From Balaenoptera acutorostrata (taxonomy: Eukaryota; Chordata; Mammalia; Artiodactyla; Balaenopteridae): 64,000 nucleotides of DNA. Below are positions 59,690-64,000 of this stretch, piece by piece. The position numbers and the translations under genes were made by a program. Location: contig NC_080074.1 of assembly GCF_949987535.1 (NCBI RefSeq), positions 43,073,641-43,137,640 of the forward strand, written 5' to 3'. The stretch's first letter is position 1. Every line of letters starts with the position of its first letter. The notes below the pieces were generated by a model. It made no database searches. It had not been told where the DNA came from and saw only the letters and a list, made by a program, of their open reading frames with translations.

Positions 59690-60440
59690 ATTTTCAGGCA
59701 AACAGGGAATTTGAGAGAATAGTACAATGAACACTAATAAATCCATCAGGTAGATGTAAGAAATTATTAACCTTTTTTTGGATTTATTTTATTTATTTGG
59801 GGGTGGGGCTGGAATATTTGGAGTAAATCATAGACCTCATGATGTTGTACCCCCAAATACTTAATCCATCTCTAAAAATTAAGAACATTTTCTTATATAA
59901 CCATAAAACCTTTATTAGATCTAACAAAGTTAATGATAATTATTTAATATAAGCTAACACCTAGCTCAAATTTAAATTTCCCCTGTTGTCCCCAAGTTTT
60001 TTGCAATAAGCTTCTTGAAACCAGGATCCAAGAAAAGTTCATGCATTGCATTTGGTTGTTATATAATTATATCTCCTTTAATCCCAAAGAGCCTCCTTGT
60101 TTACTCTTATTTTCTCTTGTGCCTTTGACTTTTTTAAGAAACTAGGTCAGTGTCCCTACAGAGTGTTTGACCTTTTGGATTTGATTGCCTCCTTGCAGTA
60201 TTGTTTTATTTGTTTCCCCCTGTCTTTTGTATTTTCTGTGAACTGGAAGTTAAATGCAAAGGCTTTATTACATTCAGGTTGAACATTTTTGGCAAGATTG
60301 TTTTCTAGGGGATGTGTACCACTTCATGCTGCCTCGCATGAGAATTCACTCAACATACGATTGTCCCACTATTAGTGATGTGAGATTGATCAGTAAGTTC
60401 AGGTGGTGACAGCCTGATCCTCTTCAATTGAAAGTTGCAT
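59690..60440 (-). mobile_element. Old L1M 3' UTR, antisense
   Basis: agaatagtacaatgaacact, gcattgcatttggttgttat and gattgtcccactattagtga; same family as 23740-24880. Confidence 0.65.
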
Positions 60441-60444
60441 CTTT

Positions 60445-61480
60445 TCTCCCCTTATAACCTGAAAGTAAAAGACAGTTGGCACCTAGTAAATATTCTGTTC
60501 CCCATCAACTTTTCACCTAAAGGTGTAAGCACTCTTTGATGATCAAGATCAATTACAACATTAGGGTGGAAAAATGGTGATTTTCTAATTCTGTCATTCT
60601 TTTTACACTTGAAGTTTTTCTGTTAGAAAGAGATCTTAATTATCTTAAGGCTACCTAGTAAACACTGAAATATAGTACCTATAGGAAAGTCAGGATAAAT
60701 GGTTATTGCCTCCTAAGTACCAGTTTTTTAGATTAAAAAGAAGACATAAAGTCTACTTCCAGTGGTGACACATTTTTTTGGCTTAAAAATTTTTTAATGT
60801 AAGGAACTCATGCATTGAAGATAATAATAGTATCTATCCAGCACATAAGATTTTTATAAGGCTTAAAATGCATTAATACATATAAAAAGCTTAGAACATA
60901 GTCTGGTAAATGATAACCACTCATGATAGCTGATTAATAATAACCACAACAACAATATTATTACTATTATTATTATTTTAAATAAATGATTCTATTTGAG
61001 TTGAAGGCTGATATTTCGACTTTTGCTGTACTTCACCATCTTATAGAGGCTCATTTGGAAATTCTTTTAGTATGAATGGCCATGTACAACCTCTAACTTT
61101 TGCATTTACAGCGGCCGTAGTGTTAGTTATATCTTGATTTACACCTAAATGTTCCTGGGTAAGTTATGGGTAAATTAATATTTGTAGAGTGAATTACATA
61201 CTGAACGTACTTCTTTGTTAAAGTCAACCTATTGGGTTTTTGTAATGTATAATATCTCCCTCTGGTTTACCTACTGAAATTCCACATCATAGTTTTCAGG
61301 TGTCAGAGGTGTGTTTGAAATAAGATAAACCCATTAACTCTTGGTTATGGTGAAGATAAATTATTGGAGATTAACAAATATCTAGAAAACCTCTTTGATA
61401 GGTCTGCCATAACTCAAGTACTCTAGATCAGTATTTCAACTTCTGAATGGAAAGAATTCTAAAACCTTATTGATAGTAAT
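60445..61480. other. Mostly unique; MIR-like tail
   Basis: 60820-60985 looks like the 3' part of a sense MIR followed by an (ATT)n run. No exon. Confidence 0.45.
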
Positions 61481-61484
61481 AATG

Positions 61485-61690
61485 ACTAACATTTAAAGTT
61501 CCCTGTGACTCTTAAGTGCTGTTTACATGCATTATTAGCTCCTGGAATTCATATAAGAACCTTATGGTATGTAAATCATTCTCCCTGTTTCACAAATGAA
61601 GAAACTGAGCAGTTGGTAAGGGTAATTTCCTTAATGTAGTTTACACAGTTAATATGTGATAGAGCTAAAATTTGAACCTAGATATGACTC
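61485..61690 (-). mobile_element. MIR SINE, antisense
   Basis: taatgactaacatttaaagt, cacaaatgaagaaactgagc, acagttaatatgtgatagag. Confidence 0.75.
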
Positions 61691-61839
61691 CAGACGTTTA
61701 TATTTTTTAAGTTTTGATCAATTTAGTCATTAGATTTTTGAGGCTCAAATTTTCCAAACCTTAACTCTGGCTCCTGTGTCTTTCGATATAACCCCATTAT
61801 GTGTACAATGCTTTATGTGGAGTCTTTTTTTTCTTTCTT

Positions 61840-62430
61840 TCTTTGAGTACTATCTAGGAGTACAGTTGTGAAATCATATGATGAGTGTATGTTTTACTTT
61901 ATAAGAAATGGCCAAAACTGTTTTCCAAAGTAGTTATACCATTTTACATTTGTCAGCAGTGTATGAACATTTCAGTTGCTCTGTAACCTTGATTTCTTTT
62001 AGTTTAGCCATTCTAGTGGGTGTATAGTAATATCACATTGTGGTTTTAATTTGCATTTCCCTGATGACTAATAATGTTGAGCATCTTTTCATATGCTCAT
62101 TGGCCACTTGTATATCTGAAGTGTCAGTTCAGATGTTTTTGCCCATTTAAAAATTTGGCTTGTCTTACTGAGTTTTAAGAATTTTAAAATATATTTCAGT
62201 ATCATCCTTTGCTAGCTGTATATGTTGTATTTTCTTCCAGTCTTGGCATGCCTTTTCATTGTCTAAATGATTTCTTTCAAAGAACAGATGTTTTTAATTT
62301 TGATGAAATCCAATTTATCAATTTTTCCCTATGACTCAAGCTTCTTCCCCCCCCATTAAAGAAATCTTTGTCTACCCTAAAGTTGCAAAGAACATTTTTT
62401 GTGATTTCTTCTAGAAGTTTAAAGTGTCGC
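61840..62430 (-). mobile_element. Old L1M, antisense
   Basis: aactgttttccaaagtagtt, ttaatttgcatttccctgat, aagaacagatgtttttaatt. Confidence 0.75.
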
Positions 62431-62834
62431 AGCTCTGGTGTTTATCTTCATTTTCCTTCTTAACTATCATCGTCTTAGGTCAGGTCCTTATTATTCCATA
62501 CCTACATTACTTAGTACCATAGTATCCTAACTCCTCTTAGGACCTTGCCTTCCAATATACCAGGCTCATCTTTCTTAACAAGACAACCAAACAGAAAATC
62601 ATTGTTACATGTTAAGGTGAGACTGTGATGGGAATAGGGTTCTTATAGATGTATATGGTCAGAGAAAACATGGATCCTATGAAGTAGGTCTCTTAGGGAA
62701 ATTATATGAATAAAGAGAAATAGAAAATTATAAATGAAAATACAGATTTTTATTATTCAAGCTTATAACTGAAAACTTCATTAGGTATCTGCATTTACGA
62801 CACTCCCATTCTCAAAAAGCCAGTGGTTGACTGT

Positions 62835-62995
62835 TGCCTAGAGCAGTGGCTCCTAAGTCTGGCTGTATCTGAGAATCACCTGGGAGCTTTCTTTGCTTAG
62901 ATGTAGCTTTTTCTCCAACCTTTCAAAATCTCTAGGGTGAGTCTGTGTATTTATGAAGCTCTCCAAGTGTATCTGATATAGCAACATTTGGATCA
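62835..62995 (+). mobile_element. hAT-Charlie-type MITE fragment
   Basis: agagcagtggctcctaagtc and gagaatcacctgggagcttt. Same broad type as 30555-30715. Confidence 0.5.
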
Positions 62996-62999
62996 GCAA

Positions 63000-63649
63000 G
63001 CAGAAACCAGCAATAAAGAGCATAAATTACAGATTTCATAATCTTGTAGTTAGAGCTGTTAGTATTTCTGACTTTATTCTTCCCTTCCAATTTCATTTTA
63101 TATTTTCCCCCATCATGAACCTAGCTAGATGACTTTCTTCCCTGTTCCCCATAAGACTGTGCTTATATTTATTCTCATTCTCCATTGTGGAACATTCTCT
63201 CCCTTCCCTCTGCTTATCTAATTCTTCTCAAATCCCGGGGTGCAAAAAGATGACCTCAAAATAAGGATCAGATCAAGAGTTCTTCTGTAAGATTTTTTTG
63301 GTTGAGACCTCAGAAAGATTTAAGACAATGCCTCTTAGAGCCTTTCAGCTAGAAAAAAGCACTGAAAAGAGTCTTAAAGGCATACCTTATAAGAATGTCT
63401 CACCTAGTCCAAAGAGCTTCAAGGCTCTTAAGTCTGCTGTCCTACAGTACCATGACAGACAGCCCAAAGAAGAGAGTGGCCTATCTCAAAGAGATTAGTG
63501 GGTGTGACGTCTGTTTAATGGAGTTATTTCCAATAAAATTCATAGGAAACCCACAAAGTTGTTACAAGGATGGTACTAATCAAAGCATCAGCAGCCTAGA
63601 CATAAAAGGATAGACAAAGTTCAACTAAAAAGAACCTTTGTATGTATGG
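63000..63649. other. Unassigned; weak retroelement-like segment
   Basis: 63240-63640 has a 66-codon open frame without ATG (GTG at 63298) and no splice-site context. It looks like a degraded retroelement internal region (possibly MaLR/ERVL gag), but I cannot confirm the family. Confidence 0.3.
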
Positions 63650-63663
63650 GGAATCCCAGTCTT

Positions 63664-63966
63664 TTTTTTTTTATATATTTTTTAAATTAATTTATTTTAT
63701 TTATGGCTGTGTTGGGTCTTCGTTTCTGTGCGAGGGCTTTCTCTAGTTGCGGCAAGTGGGGGTCACTCTTCATCGCGGTGCGCTGGCCTCTCATTATCGT
63801 GGCCTCTCTTGTTGCGGAGCACAGGCTCCAGACGCGCAGGCTCAGTAATTGTGGCTCACGGGCCTAGTTGCTCCGTGGCATGTGGGATCTTCCCAGACCA
63901 GGGCTCAAACCCGTGTCCCCTGCATTGGCAGGCAGATTCTCAACCACTGCGCCACCTGGGAAGCCT
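63664..63966 (-). mobile_element. CHR-type tRNA-Glu SINE
   Basis: Head at right (complement of ggcttcccaggtggcgcag), T-rich tail at left. Exact 14-bp TSD ggaatcccagtctt at 63650-63663 and 63967-63980. Confidence 0.95.
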
Positions 63967-64000
63967 GGAATCCCAGTCTTATATGGGCAGGAAGCAAGCT

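Noticed and set aside
1..64000. CRISPR array, operon, phage or other prokaryotic system
   Set aside because: No spaced direct repeats, ribosome-binding-site/ORF arrays or compact coding; intron-exon structure and mammalian repeats throughout.

Overview
The window is mammalian nuclear DNA, almost certainly from a cetacean (or at least Cetartiodactyla/Whippomorpha). The evidence is six tRNA-Glu-derived SINEs of the CHR type, young L1 elements with the cetartiodactyl 3' end, and older L1M, L2, MIR, ERVL, Tigger and hAT remnants. There are no bacterial-style genes. Most of the open reading frames come from L1 elements.

The host gene is the 5' coding part of OSBPL8 (ORP8, an ER-anchored oxysterol-binding-protein-related lipid exchanger), read on the + strand. 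Three exons can be placed. The first coding exon (17609-17709) holds 5' UTR plus codons 1-14. A 37-nt microexon (47196-47232) encodes LLGDSKDVLGPS. A 138-nt exon (57537-57674) contains the internal Met43 that starts the short isoform. Introns of about 29.5 kb and 10.3 kb separate them, and the PH and lipid-transfer (ORD) domains must lie beyond the right edge. Splice phases agree (0, then 1, then 1). Skipping the microexon puts the third exon into a frame that stops after two codons, leaving Met43 as the next usable start. The first coding exon also carries two tiny uORFs that overlap in a TAATG.

Mobile DNA fills much of the rest. 1050-7823 is a near-complete antisense L1 with an intact ORF1 and a probable ~0.85 kb 3' transduction, bounded by a 13-bp target-site duplication (TSD). 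8.9-12.0 kb holds older antisense L1 with a nested SINE. 12.1-13.1 kb is L2. 13.6-16.6 kb is an antisense ERVL remnant split by a sense L1. 22-27.5 kb holds a Tigger MITE, an ERVL-type LTR, L1M, a SINE, and a stack of hAT, old L1 and young L1 (the last with a second probable 3' transduction). 34864-39998 is a second near-full-length antisense L1 with a 762-bp in-frame ORF2 deletion and a perfect 15-bp TSD. 43.4-44.8 kb is L2 split by a Tigger element. 49.8-54.9 kb is a multi-layer L1 nest with a SINE and a third young L1. 54.9-63.9 kb holds L2, SINEs, a nested hAT, and L1M.

Most long L1s are antisense to OSBPL8, as expected if sense L1s are disfavoured inside genes. I see no convincing new biological system. 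The most informative items are the OSBPL8 start-site architecture and the retrotransposon 3' transductions. Repeat family names come from recognition without a search and are approximate; host exon calls rest on exact splice and phase logic plus recall of the ORP8 protein.
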